In this document: positions 9,292 to 18,261 of the stretch, in pieces
Position numbering within the stretch: position 1 is the first letter of the stretch
Layout of the letters: every line of letters starts with the position of its first letter
Source: Paenibacillus marchantiae
GTDB taxonomy: Bacteria; Bacillota; Bacilli; Paenibacillales; Paenibacillaceae
Direction: 5' to 3'
NCBI RefSeq assembly: GCF_028771845.1
Contig: NZ_CP118270.1
Coordinates: forward strand, 3,968,001 to 4,032,000
Length of the DNA stretch: 64,000 nt
Notes under the pieces: model-generated
Databases searched by the model: none
The model's input: only the letters and a program-made list of their open reading frames with translations
Told to the model about the DNA's origin: nothing
Position numbers and translations under genes: made by a program

Positions 9292-9642
9292 TTGTTTGAA
9301 CTTCAGGAATTGATACCGTATATATTTTCACTCGGACTCATTTTCACAGTCAGTTACGCTTATATTGCCCATCTGCATTGCGGCATTACAGAGTACTGGA
9401 TGGAAGGTGGGGCCGGAGGTGGTCTGGAACCTGGATTGCCAACCTTGTCCTTGGACGGACAACACAGACCTGAAGCTTTAAGTCGAATTGTCAGACGAAG
9501 AGAATCCCCGGATGAAGATGAACCAGATTGCCATTCCTCGTTGTATGTACTTTCTACAAAACAACGAGGAGGATATATATGGGACATAAGACAAGCAAGG
9601 GGTTCACTTTTACATCTGGCAAGGGACGGATCTATGGCCTAA
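9292..9642 (+). CDS. putative MifM-like nascent-chain monitor upstream of yidC
   Basis: A 116-codon ORF beginning at TTG 9292 after the very strong site AAAGGGGGTG. One hydrophobic segment lies at ~7-28 (LIPYIFSLGLIFTVSYAYIA), then a Gly-rich linker, then a basic-acidic stretch at 65-79 with Arg-Ile, three Args, Ser-Pro and DEDEPD. It overlaps yidC by 64 bases. In B. subtilis, MifM is a short membrane ORF upstream of yidC2 whose arrest at a C-terminal Arg-Ile/acidic region opens a hairpin and exposes the yidC2 ribosome site. Here the acidic codons (9511-9528) end eight bases before the hairpin arm at 9536, where a stalled ribosome would unfold it. Gene order and geometry are seen; the arrest function is inference. 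Confidence 0.6.
   Translation: MFELQELIPYIFSLGLIFTVSYAYIAHLHCGITEYWMEGGAGGGLEPGLPTLSLDGQHRPEALSRIVRRRESPDEDEPDCHSSLYVLSTKQRGGYIWDIRQARGSLLHLARDGSMA
9536..9572 (+). promoter_or_regulatory. hairpin sequestering the yidC ribosome-binding site
   Basis: CCTCGTTGT (9536-9544) is the exact complement of ACAACGAGG (9561-9569), with a 16-base loop. The yidC Shine-Dalgarno GAGGAGG (9566-9572) is partly in the right arm. Translation of the upstream ORF to around codon 79 and a pause there would melt the left arm and free the site, seven bases before the yidC ATG at 9579. Confidence 0.7.
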
Positions 9643-10445
9643 TTGCAATTCTTTTTGCAGTGATGCTACTGGCTGGATGCAGTAACAACGTCTCAGAGAT
9701 TAATTCATCAACACCGGGGTTCTTTAACCATTATGTTGTATTTCCACTGTCGTATCTCATTCAGCACATCGCAACGATATTTAATGGAAGTTATGGGGTA
9801 GCCATTATTGTGATTACCCTCGTTATCCGTCTTGCTTTGTTACCATTGATGATGCGACAAGCAAAATCTCAGCAAGGTACCCGAGTGATCATGAATGCTA
9901 TGAAGCCGGAGATGGATGCGCTCAAGAAAAAGTATGAGGGCAAAAACGACCCAGCCGATAAGCAGAAGCTTTCGCAGGAAACGATGGAGCTGTACAAGAA
10001 GCACAAGTTCAATCCGCTGAATATTGGATGCTTGCCACTGCTGATTCAGTTGCCCATTCTGTCAGGTATCTACACGGCTATCCGGCTTACACCGGAACTA
10101 TCTTCCCACTCCTTTCTGTGGTTCAAATTAGGAGCGCCTGACTATGTGCTAGCAGTCGTGGTAGCAATAATTTATCTGATCCAAGCCAAGGTTTCGCAAG
10201 CCAATATGGCGCCGGAACAGCGAAAACAATTCGCAATCATGGGATATATCTCTCCTTTGATGATGGCCTTTTTCTCGCTTTCGGCACCTGCAGCGATGCC
10301 GCTGTATTGGACGATCGGCGGTTCATTCCTGGTCTTGCAGACGTTATTGTTCCGCAAATTGTATCCGGTGGAACACCCGCAAGAGCCCGTGGCTGTGCAG
10401 GTAAAGAACAAAAACATCAAACCTGCGAAGCCCGCTAAGTCCTAA
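9579..10445 (+). CDS. yidC: YidC/Oxa1 family membrane protein insertase (lipoprotein)
   Basis: 288 residues. The N-terminus is a lipoprotein signal (basic, hydrophobic LIAILFAVMLLAGC, lipidated Cys at 34) as in SpoIIIJ and YqjG. The Oxa1 core follows, with five membrane segments, the conserved hydrophilic-groove Arg at ~84 (VIRLALLPL), the long cytoplasmic helical hairpin MKPEMDALKKKYEG, NIGCLPLLIQLP and MPLYWTIGG. YidC inserts membrane proteins alone or with SecYEG. ATG 9579 has GAGGAGG seven bases before it. The position behind a MifM-like ORF suggests this is the inducible paralogue rather than the housekeeping copy, which normally sits near the origin with rnpA and jag; neither is here. 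Confidence 0.93.
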   Translation: MGHKTSKGFTFTSGKGRIYGLIAILFAVMLLAGCSNNVSEINSSTPGFFNHYVVFPLSYLIQHIATIFNGSYGVAIIVITLVIRLALLPLMMRQAKSQQGTRVIMNAMKPEMDALKKKYEGKNDPADKQKLSQETMELYKKHKFNPLNIGCLPLLIQLPILSGIYTAIRLTPELSSHSFLWFKLGAPDYVLAVVVAIIYLIQAKVSQANMAPEQRKQFAIMGYISPLMMAFFSLSAPAAMPLYWTIGGSFLVLQTLLFRKLYPVEHPQEPVAVQVKNKNIKPAKPAKS

Positions 10446-10533
10446 GTTTTCACTCATGAGAATGGTGCAGTAGAATTGAATGAATTAAACGTATGTGTTG
10501 ATATAACTGATGTTCTTCACCATAATGCAGTGT

Positions 10534-10573
10534 AAAGATGCCTTGTCCCATGGGACAAGGCATCTTTTTTTGT
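10534..10573. terminator. terminator between yidC and the LuxR-type gene
   Basis: A 34-base perfect palindrome (arm AAAGATGCCTTGTCCCA, centre CATG) at 10534-10567, followed by seven T. It serves yidC on + and could also serve the convergent gene on -. Confidence 0.9.
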
Positions 10574-10590
10574 ATGTCCAGTTATAACAT

Positions 10591-11706
10591 TCAAATAGCT
10601 GGTTCATCAGACAACTGGAAACGGGATACGAAATACCAGATTAACTCACGGCGGGAGGATACGTCTGTTTTGGCAAAAATGGATTTTAAATGATCCTGTA
10701 CCGTGTAAGCTGATATATGCATTGCTTCGGCAATTTCTTTGGAAGAATAGCTGCGCAGCACGTAACCCAATAGTTCTCGTTCCCGAATGGACAACCCATG
10801 ACTCTCTGCGAGTAATGGCAGTAAGTCCTGCGGCATAGCCTGTTCAAGCCTGATCGCAATCTGATCCGGACCTGAAAACTGTTGCATGAGGCTGGCATGA
10901 AGCACAAGGTAACGGCCATCCAGGAGTTGAATGCAAACTTTGGAAGGCGAATGAAGGATAGGTTCTTGCGCAACTATCAGGTCGGAATCTGTACGAATCT
11001 GACGCTGTAAATGCGAACTGACTGCACGGACTGGGCGCGGCAATACATCTGGTCCCACCTGCTCCAGTAAACGTAATTGTGATAGCCAATATTGAGCGGG
11101 AGCGTTCACGGATAACAGCTCGAAAGCGTCCGATGTGATCATAATACCAGGGTCCGAGGGACTTCCGCTCTTAATCTCGTCCATAAGAGTCAGACTTGTT
11201 GATCGTAACATCAAAGCAATAGAAGGTGTCCAGGCCTGAATGCTTAGTCGCTCCTCTTCCGTGAATACGGGTTGTTCCGTCTTGCGATATAGGGTTAGAT
11301 ACCCCCAACAGGCTCCGCCACTGACCAGTACAGCCCGAAGTTCATCACCGAAACCTGCGGGTTGAAGGATGTTATGATACCGAGTGCTTACAATAGGGTT
11401 TTCGCTTATCGATGCATGAAGGATCGCTGTATAGTCGCCGCTGTGAATCAAATCAGCATACTTATGTATATCTTCTTCCATGTATTCATTAACGAACAGC
11501 CGGTCATGAATGGCTTCAATGCCGTCTTCCGTCACGGCACCTGTTGAGAGAAGAGTCTGTGGATCAACTGTTGTGAAGCAATACGCGTCATAGGGAACGA
11601 TGTTCTGAATTTGTTTCAGGACAGCTTCCCGGTAGGTGCGCGAGGTCCAGGTTCCTTTTTCGAGAGAAGTAATGAGTCGCTGGTTCGGTTCCATGCGTGA
11701 TGTCAT
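10591..11706 (-). CDS. LuxR/NarL-type HTH regulator with GAF-like sensory N-terminus
   Basis: 371 residues. The C-terminal ~65 residues are a LuxR helix-turn-helix (LSIRERELLGYVLRSYSSKEIAEAMHISAYTVQDHLKSIFAKTDVSSRREL). The N-terminal ~170 residues resemble a GAF-like sensor, with a VPYDAYCFTTVDP opening and a GGACWGYLTLYRK strand pair; there is no receiver domain and no phosphorylatable Asp pattern. The signal is unknown. ATG at 11706 has GAGGAGA seven bases upstream, so the earlier ATG (11727) is rejected. The gene is divergent from the methyltransferase gene at 11836, a possible target. Confidence 0.78.
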   Translation of the reverse strand: MTSRMEPNQRLITSLEKGTWTSRTYREAVLKQIQNIVPYDAYCFTTVDPQTLLSTGAVTEDGIEAIHDRLFVNEYMEEDIHKYADLIHSGDYTAILHASISENPIVSTRYHNILQPAGFGDELRAVLVSGGACWGYLTLYRKTEQPVFTEEERLSIQAWTPSIALMLRSTSLTLMDEIKSGSPSDPGIMITSDAFELLSVNAPAQYWLSQLRLLEQVGPDVLPRPVRAVSSHLQRQIRTDSDLIVAQEPILHSPSKVCIQLLDGRYLVLHASLMQQFSGPDQIAIRLEQAMPQDLLPLLAESHGLSIRERELLGYVLRSYSSKEIAEAMHISAYTVQDHLKSIFAKTDVSSRRELIWYFVSRFQLSDEPAI

Positions 11707-11835
11707 AAAGCTTTCTCCTCTCCACATGCAGATATCCCATTGTTCTGGGATTGTACGCTCTGCGTATCATTCTATAATGAAATTAGACGAACGAAGAGTC
11801 AAGTCTAACTTGAATCCATGAGGAGTGTAGTATCG

Positions 11836-12543
11836 ATGGACCACAATCAACCATCTTTGAACTGGGATACGGCGGATGAAAACCGTTACGAACAATCGAT
11901 AGCCCTGAAAATTCCGGGTTATTCTCATATGCATGATCTGATGGAGCAACTGCTTGCCGCTTCTATCACGGATAACAACGAAGTTGAGATACTAATTGTC
12001 GGAGCAGGTGGAGGTAAGGAATTAGCTCTGCTTGGTTCTCGCCATGCGGGATGGACGTTTACTGGAGTAGATCCTTCCCAGCGGATGCTTCAGTTAGCAG
12101 AGAGAAGAGTCCGGGAGGCGGGGATCGAAGCCAGAGTGCAACTTAAATCCATTACGCTTGAAGCGTTACCGGAAGGTGAGGTCTACGACGGGGCAACAAG
12201 TATGCTAATGCTGCATTTTATTCAGGGGATCGAGTCCAAAAGACGGTTTCTGTCCAATCTAGCGGCCAGACTCAAGCCTGGGGCGCCACTCATTATTGCA
12301 GCAGTGAATGCCGATCTTCATTCGCCTGTATATCCAACCATGATGCAAGCCTGGCAGGATCACATGTTAAGTAATCGTATTCAGCTTGAAGAATGGGAGC
12401 GGTTTGCAGCTTCCCTTGGCCGAGAATCGGACCCCATCTCATCTGAACAAATGATAGAGCTGATGAGAGAATGTGGATTCTCGCACATTACACGTTATTT
12501 CGGAGCATTTTGGGTGGAGGGATATTATGCGAAACGAGACTAA
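11836..12543 (+). CDS. class I SAM-dependent methyltransferase
   Basis: 235 residues with the Rossmann motif I ILIVGAGGGKELALL (residues ~52-66), the acidic TGVDPSQRMLQLAERR after strand 2, and a motif IV region YDGATSMLMLHFI. This is the Methyltransf_25/11 small-molecule type. The substrate is unknown. ATG 11836 follows GAGGAG by ten bases; an ATG at 11818 lies just before that ribosome site and is rejected. The end overlaps the next gene by 17 bases, so the methyltransferase and the dehydrogenase are probably made together and may act on the same metabolite. Confidence 0.82.
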   Translation: MDHNQPSLNWDTADENRYEQSIALKIPGYSHMHDLMEQLLAASITDNNEVEILIVGAGGGKELALLGSRHAGWTFTGVDPSQRMLQLAERRVREAGIEARVQLKSITLEALPEGEVYDGATSMLMLHFIQGIESKRRFLSNLAARLKPGAPLIIAAVNADLHSPVYPTMMQAWQDHMLSNRIQLEEWERFAASLGRESDPISSEQMIELMRECGFSHITRYFGAFWVEGYYAKRD

Positions 12544-13624
12544 AACAGATTCTGTGAAAGACCAGATTTGGGTTGTTGGCGGATACGGTCAGGTGGGGCA
12601 AATGATATGTACGCAACTGGGACGATTGTTTCCCGGCAAGGTATGGGCGGCAGGTACGCGGATGAATCGGGCTGAGAAATTCAGCCGATCTACGGGTGGT
12701 ATAGTCCAGCCGCTTCAATTGGATGTACGAAAAGCGATTGACCCTGTTGTGCTTCAATCGGTCAAGTTGGTGATCATGTGTGTGGACCAGGCGGATACCC
12801 AATTTGTCGAGGCTTGTGCGAAAGCAGAGACAGATTATATTGATATTTCAGCCAATTATGACTTTCTGGGTCAGGTCGAACAGCTGCATTCCAAAATGCA
12901 GCGTTCCAAAGCAACAGCCATGCTTAGTGTGGGACTGTCGCCTGGGGTGACCAATCTGCTTGTGCGTGAAGCAGGTGCCCATATGGAGCAAGTAGACGAA
13001 GCGGACATTACTGTCATGCTGGGGCTGGGTGAAAAACACGGAAAAGCCGCGGTGGAGTGGACTGTGGATCAGATGAATGCTACCTATCAGGTCATGAAAA
13101 AAGGTAAGCCAGCGGAAGTGCAAAGTTTTCACGATGGTAAATGGATTGATTTTGGCGCAGACTTGGGCCGCAGGAAAGCATATCGGTTTAACTTTTCGGA
13201 TCAACACGTCGTTGCTCGTACACTTGATATTCCAACGGTTTCCACTCGGTTATGTCTCGATTCCCGTTGGATGACTAGATCCATGGCAATTTCGAAACGT
13301 ATGGGGCTGTTCACACTACTGCGTATTCCCTCCCTTCGTAATGGTACGGTCAAGGCTTTTGGGGTTATTCCCGGAGGGGAGCCGATGTTTGCAGTCAAGG
13401 TAGATGCAGTGGGATGGAAAAAGGGCAAACAAGTCCATTTCGAGCAGCTGCTGGTTGGCGAGCGTGAAGCAGATGCAACAGCAGCAGTTGCGGCGGCGGT
13501 AGCGGAGAGAATGTATCGGACGGAACTACCGCATGGCGTTTTTCACATTGAACAATGCCTTTCCTTGCAGCATATTCAGGAAGCACTTCGTTTTCCATTG
13601 AAAGTAACAACGAAGATTACGTAA
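12527..13624 (+). CDS. saccharopine dehydrogenase-like NAD(P)-dependent oxidoreductase
   Basis: 365 residues. The N-terminus is a Rossmann fold with the dinucleotide motif VVGGYGQVGQMICTQLG (residues ~14-30), then VKLVIMCVDQADTQFVEACAKAETDYIDISANYDF, typical of saccharopine dehydrogenase-like and short-chain TrkA-like proteins in which the substrate strand follows YID. Real lysine-pathway saccharopine dehydrogenases are of this type, but many bacterial members have other or unknown substrates. ATG 12527 is seven bases after GGAGGG and inside the methyltransferase end. Confidence 0.78.
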   Translation: MRNETKTDSVKDQIWVVGGYGQVGQMICTQLGRLFPGKVWAAGTRMNRAEKFSRSTGGIVQPLQLDVRKAIDPVVLQSVKLVIMCVDQADTQFVEACAKAETDYIDISANYDFLGQVEQLHSKMQRSKATAMLSVGLSPGVTNLLVREAGAHMEQVDEADITVMLGLGEKHGKAAVEWTVDQMNATYQVMKKGKPAEVQSFHDGKWIDFGADLGRRKAYRFNFSDQHVVARTLDIPTVSTRLCLDSRWMTRSMAISKRMGLFTLLRIPSLRNGTVKAFGVIPGGEPMFAVKVDAVGWKKGKQVHFEQLLVGEREADATAAVAAAVAERMYRTELPHGVFHIEQCLSLQHIQEALRFPLKVTTKIT

Positions 13625-13712
13625 ATCATATATGTTGTTGGATCATTTTTTTGCTCAGGCTCTCCGATCTGCTATGATGGAACAAATAATCATGCTAGAA
13701 CGGAGGCAGATC

Positions 13713-14006
13713 ATGAACTGCATTGCTGTATTGCCTTATTACAAAGTACAGAGAGAAGTGACGGGGCTCGCACAGGAAGTACTGCATAGCGATCGGTCCA
13801 TGATCCTGTACTCGGACAAGATTGTAACGAAATACCGCGAGTTTAATATTACGGAAGTGTTCGACATGTCCTTTCGGAGAATGGGGAATGAAGGTGGTTT
13901 TTTCTATCTACATACCAGCACCGGAGTCTATCCTTATATGGTCAACATAGATCCCAAGCCTTTTATCCAAACTTTCAGAACGATGACGACTCAAAAATTA
14001 ACTTAG
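13713..14006 (+). CDS. small conserved-looking protein of unknown function
   Basis: 97 residues, start ATG 13713 ten bases after CGGAGG. Several alternating beta-like strands (MILYSDKIVTKYREFNITEVFDMSFRR, GFFYLHTSTGVYPYMVN) suggest a small PH-like or similar beta barrel, with no signal peptide or membrane segment. I do not recognise a named family. It sits between the saccharopine-dehydrogenase-like gene and the amidohydrolase on the same strand, 80 bases before the latter. Confidence 0.65.
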   Translation: MNCIAVLPYYKVQREVTGLAQEVLHSDRSMILYSDKIVTKYREFNITEVFDMSFRRMGNEGGFFYLHTSTGVYPYMVNIDPKPFIQTFRTMTTQKLT

Positions 14007-14086
14007 TCTTGACCTTGCCGTTACGTGAAGGCTTATCCTCGGATTTGGAAGTAAGGCAATCCAAACCTAGAGGAGTTGTGAAACGA

Positions 14087-15379
14087 ATGAGTATATTAAT
14101 CCAGCAAGCCACAATCTTAACGATGAAAGACACCGATTCCCCCTTTAAGGGGGATATTCGCATTGTAGGCGACCGTATCGCAGAGATTGCTCCCCACATT
14201 CAGGCTCAACCGGGTGATGACATTATGGATGGTCAACATAAACTGGCCATGCCAGGCCTGATCAATGCTCACCAGCATACACCGATGAGTCTGTTACGAG
14301 CATTCTCGGATGATCTGAAGCTGATGGACTGGCTTGACCGTAAGATGCTGCCTGCAGAAGCCCGGATGACACCCGAAGATATATACTGGGGAGCACAATT
14401 ATCCATCGCCGAGATGATCCGTTCAGGAACTACAGCTTACGCTGATATGTACATTCACATGAATGAAATCGCAGAAGCGGTGACGGAAACCGGCATTCGG
14501 GCATCGCTCACACGCGGAATGGTATTCGTGGAGGATGACGGAGGGCGCAGATTACAGGAAGCGGTCGATTTGGTACAACGTTGGTCGGGTAAGGCTGAGG
14601 GTCGAATTACGACGATGTATGGCCCGCATTCTCCCTATACTTGCCCAGTAGAACCTTTGCGGGAAGTCATTGCGATGGCGGAACAGGAGAATGTGCCTAT
14701 CCACATTCATCTGGCTGAGACGAAAGAGGAAGTTGTGAAAATTCGTGAACGCTATGGCATGACGCCAACGGAGTATTTGGAAGAGGCAGGTATGTTCGAA
14801 AAAGCACACGTACTGCTTGCCCATGGTGTACACCTGAATCGCAGAGATATTGGCAGACTGAAAGGCATGCGTGGTGGAGTAGCGCACAATCCGGTCAGCA
14901 ATCTGAAGCTGGGCTGCGGAATTGCCCCAATTACCGAGATGATTGCACAGGGAATTAATGTGGGTCTTGGAACTGACGGGGCAGGCAGTGCGACAACCAT
15001 CGATATGTTTGAAGAGATCAAGGCTGCGACCTGGCTGCAAAAGCTGGATTATGGTGATCCTACCCGGTTGTCGGCAAGAGAGGTACTACACATGTCTACA
15101 CGGGGAAGTGCAGGTCTGTTGAACCTTCAGGATGAAGTAGGTGTGCTGGAAGTTGGGCGCAAGGCCGACCTGATTCTGATTGATCTGAAGAAACCGCATT
15201 TGCAGCCGGTTCACCAGTTGGAATCATTGCTTGCATACAGCGTGAATGGCGCCGATGTAGATACCACCATTGTGAATGGTCGTGTGTTGATGAGAGGCAG
15301 GCAGCTGCTAACGATAGATGAGGAAGAACTTTTCCGTCAGGTAGAGGTTCGTTCGAAGCGTATTGTGGAAGGGATTTAA
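14087..15379 (+). CDS. amidohydrolase, MTA/SAH deaminase-like
   Basis: 430 residues of the metal-dependent amidohydrolase superfamily (TrzN/AtzA/MtaD branch). Visible metal ligands: HxH in INAHQHTPMSLLRAF, His in IHIHLAETKEEV, His in LAHGVHL, the HNPVSNLKLGCGIAP loop, and the final Asp in GLGTDGAGSATTIDMFEEI. MtaD-type enzymes deaminate 5'-methylthioadenosine or S-adenosylhomocysteine, fitting a methyltransferase two genes upstream, but related enzymes act on guanine, cytosine or triazines. ATG 14087 follows AGGAG by 11 bases. The first motif is NAHQH rather than the common NTHTH. Confidence 0.82.
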   Translation: MSILIQQATILTMKDTDSPFKGDIRIVGDRIAEIAPHIQAQPGDDIMDGQHKLAMPGLINAHQHTPMSLLRAFSDDLKLMDWLDRKMLPAEARMTPEDIYWGAQLSIAEMIRSGTTAYADMYIHMNEIAEAVTETGIRASLTRGMVFVEDDGGRRLQEAVDLVQRWSGKAEGRITTMYGPHSPYTCPVEPLREVIAMAEQENVPIHIHLAETKEEVVKIRERYGMTPTEYLEEAGMFEKAHVLLAHGVHLNRRDIGRLKGMRGGVAHNPVSNLKLGCGIAPITEMIAQGINVGLGTDGAGSATTIDMFEEIKAATWLQKLDYGDPTRLSAREVLHMSTRGSAGLLNLQDEVGVLEVGRKADLILIDLKKPHLQPVHQLESLLAYSVNGADVDTTIVNGRVLMRGRQLLTIDEEELFRQVEVRSKRIVEGI

Positions 15380-15395
15380 TGTGCCAAGCGGAACT

Positions 15396-15440
15396 AAGCA
15401 AACGGAGTCCTAATGAAAGTAGGGCTCCGTTTGCTTTTCC
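15396..15440 (+). terminator. terminator after the amidohydrolase
   Basis: AAGCAAACGGAGTCC (15396-15410) pairs with GGGCTCCGTTTGCTT (15422-15436), one G-T pair, followed by TT. Confidence 0.85.
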
Positions 15441-15582
15441 TTACATATTGATTTTTGACAGCTACAATTCTTTTACCAGGCAGACGCGAATTGTCCAGTT
15501 CATTATCAGTTCACACAAATTTGTTAGAATGTGAAATGGCCAATATAGATAGGGTGTATGACTTGGAGAGGAAGAGATCAAG

Positions 15583-17547
15583 ATGACTATATTAGAAGTA
15601 AAACATGTGAAGAAATCATACACGCTGTATGGTAAGGAAAAGGTTCCTGTGCTCCATGATGTGAATTTGAGCTTTGAGACAGGAGAATTCGTCTCGATCC
15701 TTGGTGAATCGGGTTGTGGAAAGTCAACCCTTATGAATATTATTGGTGGAATGGACTCCGATTTTGAAGGGGAGATCCTTGTTCGTGGAAAGAACTTAAG
15801 TGCTATGACTGAAAAGGAAATGGATGATTATCGGAAGAATAATATCGGCTTTGTGTTTCAAAATTTCAATCTGATCCCGCATCTGTCTGTGCTGGAGAAC
15901 GTTACGATTGCCATGCAAATGACGGACACAAGTGAAAAGGAACGCAATAAGCGCGCTATAGATATTTTGACCGAGGTCGGGCTGAAGAGTCATCTGAACA
16001 AACGGCCTAACCAGCTGTCGGGTGGGCAGAAGCAAAGGGTTTCCATTGCTCGTGCACTATCGAACAATCCAGACATTATTTTGGCGGATGAACCAACAGG
16101 TGCTTTGGATAAGGGAAACGGGGATCAAATCTTGGCTCTGCTGGACAGTATTGCGCAAAAAGGGATGCTGGTCATTGCGGTAACTCACTCGCAGAAAGTA
16201 GCTGATTCCGGTACGCGTATTGTGAAGGTTGAGGAGGGACGGATTAAGGATGATATCCATCTAAAAGATCGTTCCTTGACCACTTATGAAGGCAGTCGTG
16301 GTGCTTCCAGAAACTTGGGCTTACTGGCTTCTTTCAAAATGGCTCTCAAAAATATGAAACTCAACGGCAAGCGTAATGTACTGGTTGCATTGGGTGGGTC
16401 GATCGGGATTTTAAGTGTACTCCTGATGCTCTCCTTGGGTAATGGAATAACGACATATATGAACGACGAAATCAATTCAAGTATGGACCCGTTGCTTGTG
16501 GATATAACGAAGCCCAGTGCAGATGCCAAAGATATGCAAGGCCCGCAAGCCTTGATGGCAGCAGGCGAACCTTTTACAACAGCCGACATTGAGACTATTC
16601 GCAAATTCCCTAATGTGGATCATGTAGAGACCATCACTACCATTACAGGCAAATCGACTATGGTTAATTCAAAGCAAAGTGTGGCACTTACGCAGTTAAC
16701 GACGTTAACGGATGCTTTTGATCCAGCAACGCTAACAACGGGTAAGCTTCCGGTAGAAAATGAGATGTTGTTACCCCTCGATACGGCGAATAAATTAAGT
16801 GGAAATGACCAAGCTGAATCCATGATCGGCAAGTCTGTGTTTCTATATATCAATGAGATGGATGGCAATAATAAACCCGTAACTTTGGAGAAAGAAATAA
16901 CCATATCTGGTATTTATGAAGCGTCAGATCAAAGATCACCAATGCAGCAATCACCGGGTTACATTTCATCACAGACGTTGGAGCAAATGTATGCGGACAA
17001 AGGAATAACGATTGGGCCAATTCAGGTTAACGCTTATGCAACCGATATGAAATATGTCAATGATATTAATGCAGCAGCTGTTGATGCGGGCTTCTCAGGC
17101 TCCCAGACGGCAAAAATCATGGAAAATATCACGACATACGTGAACATGGCCACGATCGTTCTGTCTGGTATTGCAGGCATTTCGTTAATCGTATCCGGTA
17201 TTATGATATTGGTTGTGCTTTACATTAGTGTCGTGGAACGAACGAAGGAAATCGGAATCCTTCGTGCGATTGGAGCAAGAAAGAAGGACATCAAGCGAAT
17301 TTTCTTTTCTGAATCTGCTCTATTGGGGGTATTCAGTGGTATCATTGCGGTAGTATTTGCGATAATTATTAGTTATGTGTTGAATATTCTCTTGGACAAC
17401 GCTTTTGGAGCTAAGCTAATAAATCTATCGGGATACTACATTGTGTTCGGAATCGTTGTAAGTACAGTGATTAGTATCATCGCTGGTTTGATGCCATCAT
17501 CGAAGGCTGCCAAGCTGGACCCGATGGAATCCTTACGATACGAATAA
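15583..17547 (+). CDS. MacB-like ABC transporter, fused ATPase and FtsX-type permease
   Basis: 654 residues. Residues ~1-225 are an ABC ATPase: Walker [11 protein letters not shown]-loop [10 protein letters not shown], signature [15 protein letters not shown], Walker [13 protein letters not shown], switch His in AVTHSQ. A membrane segment at ~265-285, a large extracytoplasmic domain with many Thr/Ser, and three C-terminal segments ([18 protein letters not shown] between them) form the FtsX/MacB permease. Such proteins usually export or sense peptides. The response regulator and kinase 3' of it make a three-gene unit, as in antimicrobial-peptide detoxification modules, though here ATPase and permease are one chain, unlike BceAB. 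Confidence 0.88.
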   Translation: MTILEVKHVKKSYTLYGKEKVPVLHDVNLSFETGEFVSILGESGCGKSTLMNIIGGMDSDFEGEILVRGKNLSAMTEKEMDDYRKNNIGFVFQNFNLIPHLSVLENVTIAMQMTDTSEKERNKRAIDILTEVGLKSHLNKRPNQLSGGQKQRVSIARALSNNPDIILADEPTGALDKGNGDQILALLDSIAQKGMLVIAVTHSQKVADSGTRIVKVEEGRIKDDIHLKDRSLTTYEGSRGASRNLGLLASFKMALKNMKLNGKRNVLVALGGSIGILSVLLMLSLGNGITTYMNDEINSSMDPLLVDITKPSADAKDMQGPQALMAAGEPFTTADIETIRKFPNVDHVETITTITGKSTMVNSKQSVALTQLTTLTDAFDPATLTTGKLPVENEMLLPLDTANKLSGNDQAESMIGKSVFLYINEMDGNNKPVTLEKEITISGIYEASDQRSPMQQSPGYISSQTLEQMYADKGITIGPIQVNAYATDMKYVNDINAAAVDAGFSGSQTAKIMENITTYVNMATIVLSGIAGISLIVSGIMILVVLYISVVERTKEIGILRAIGARKKDIKRIFFSESALLGVFSGIIAVVFAIIISYVLNILLDNAFGAKLINLSGYYIVFGIVVSTVISIIAGLMPSSKAAKLDPMESLRYE

Positions 17548-17592
17548 ATTTAAGTTGTGAATAATGAAAATTGCGGAAAGGATAATGGATAC

Positions 17593-18261
17593 ATGAACAC
17601 GATTCTTGTGGTGGATGATGATTCCCATATCCGCAAATTAATCCGAATTTATCTCGAAAAAAATCAGTTTTCCGTCGTGGAAGCGCCGGATGGCCAAGAA
17701 GCACTGAACATTTTGTCTCATACCAAAATTGATTTAGCTATTGTAGATGTGATGATGCCAAGAGTAGATGGTATTGAACTGACCGAAGACATTCGATCTT
17801 ATATGGATATTCCGATTCTGATGGTGACTGCCAAGGGAGAATCCAAGGATAAAGTCAGAGGATTCAATGCAGGGTCAGACGATTATTTAGTAAAACCTTT
17901 TGATCCTGTGGAGTTAATTTTGCGTGTAAAATCTTTAATGAAGAGATACAACAAGATTTCATCGAATGTTATTCATATAGGCGGTGCAACGATTGATCTG
18001 AGCAATTTGACAGTGGAGGCAGGAGCTCAAACGGTTGAATTGAAAAAGAAGGAATGTGAATTGTTGTTTGCTCTGGCGAGTTTGCCAGGGCAAATATTCA
18101 CACGTACACAGCTTATAGAAGATATATGGGGAATCGATTATGAAGGTGATGAGCGTACCGTTGATGTGCATATCAAAAGGTTACGAGAACGGCTTGAACC
18201 GATCCCTAAGTTGATCATTTCGACGATAAGAGGACTTGGATATCGTTTGGAGAGTGTATGA
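17593..18261 (+). CDS. OmpR/PhoB-family response regulator
   Basis: 222 residues. Receiver domain ~1-115 with acidic VVDDD, phosphoacceptor Asp in IVDVMMPRVDG, Thr/Ala in MVTAKG and Lys in LVKPFDP. Winged-helix effector ~130-222 (ELLFALASLPGQIFTRTQLIEDIWGIDYEGDERTVDVHIKRLRERL ... IRGLGYRL). The GTG at 17557 is in frame but has no ribosome site; ATG 17593 follows GGAAAGGAT. It lies 45 bases after the ABC transporter gene, and its stop overlaps the kinase start. Confidence 0.88.
   Translation: MNTILVVDDDSHIRKLIRIYLEKNQFSVVEAPDGQEALNILSHTKIDLAIVDVMMPRVDGIELTEDIRSYMDIPILMVTAKGESKDKVRGFNAGSDDYLVKPFDPVELILRVKSLMKRYNKISSNVIHIGGATIDLSNLTVEAGAQTVELKKKECELLFALASLPGQIFTRTQLIEDIWGIDYEGDERTVDVHIKRLRERLEPIPKLIISTIRGLGYRLESV

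Noticed and set aside
14552..15040. 162-codon ORF on the minus strand
   Set aside because: Opposite the amidohydrolase, which has full catalytic motifs; composition typical of an antisense shadow.
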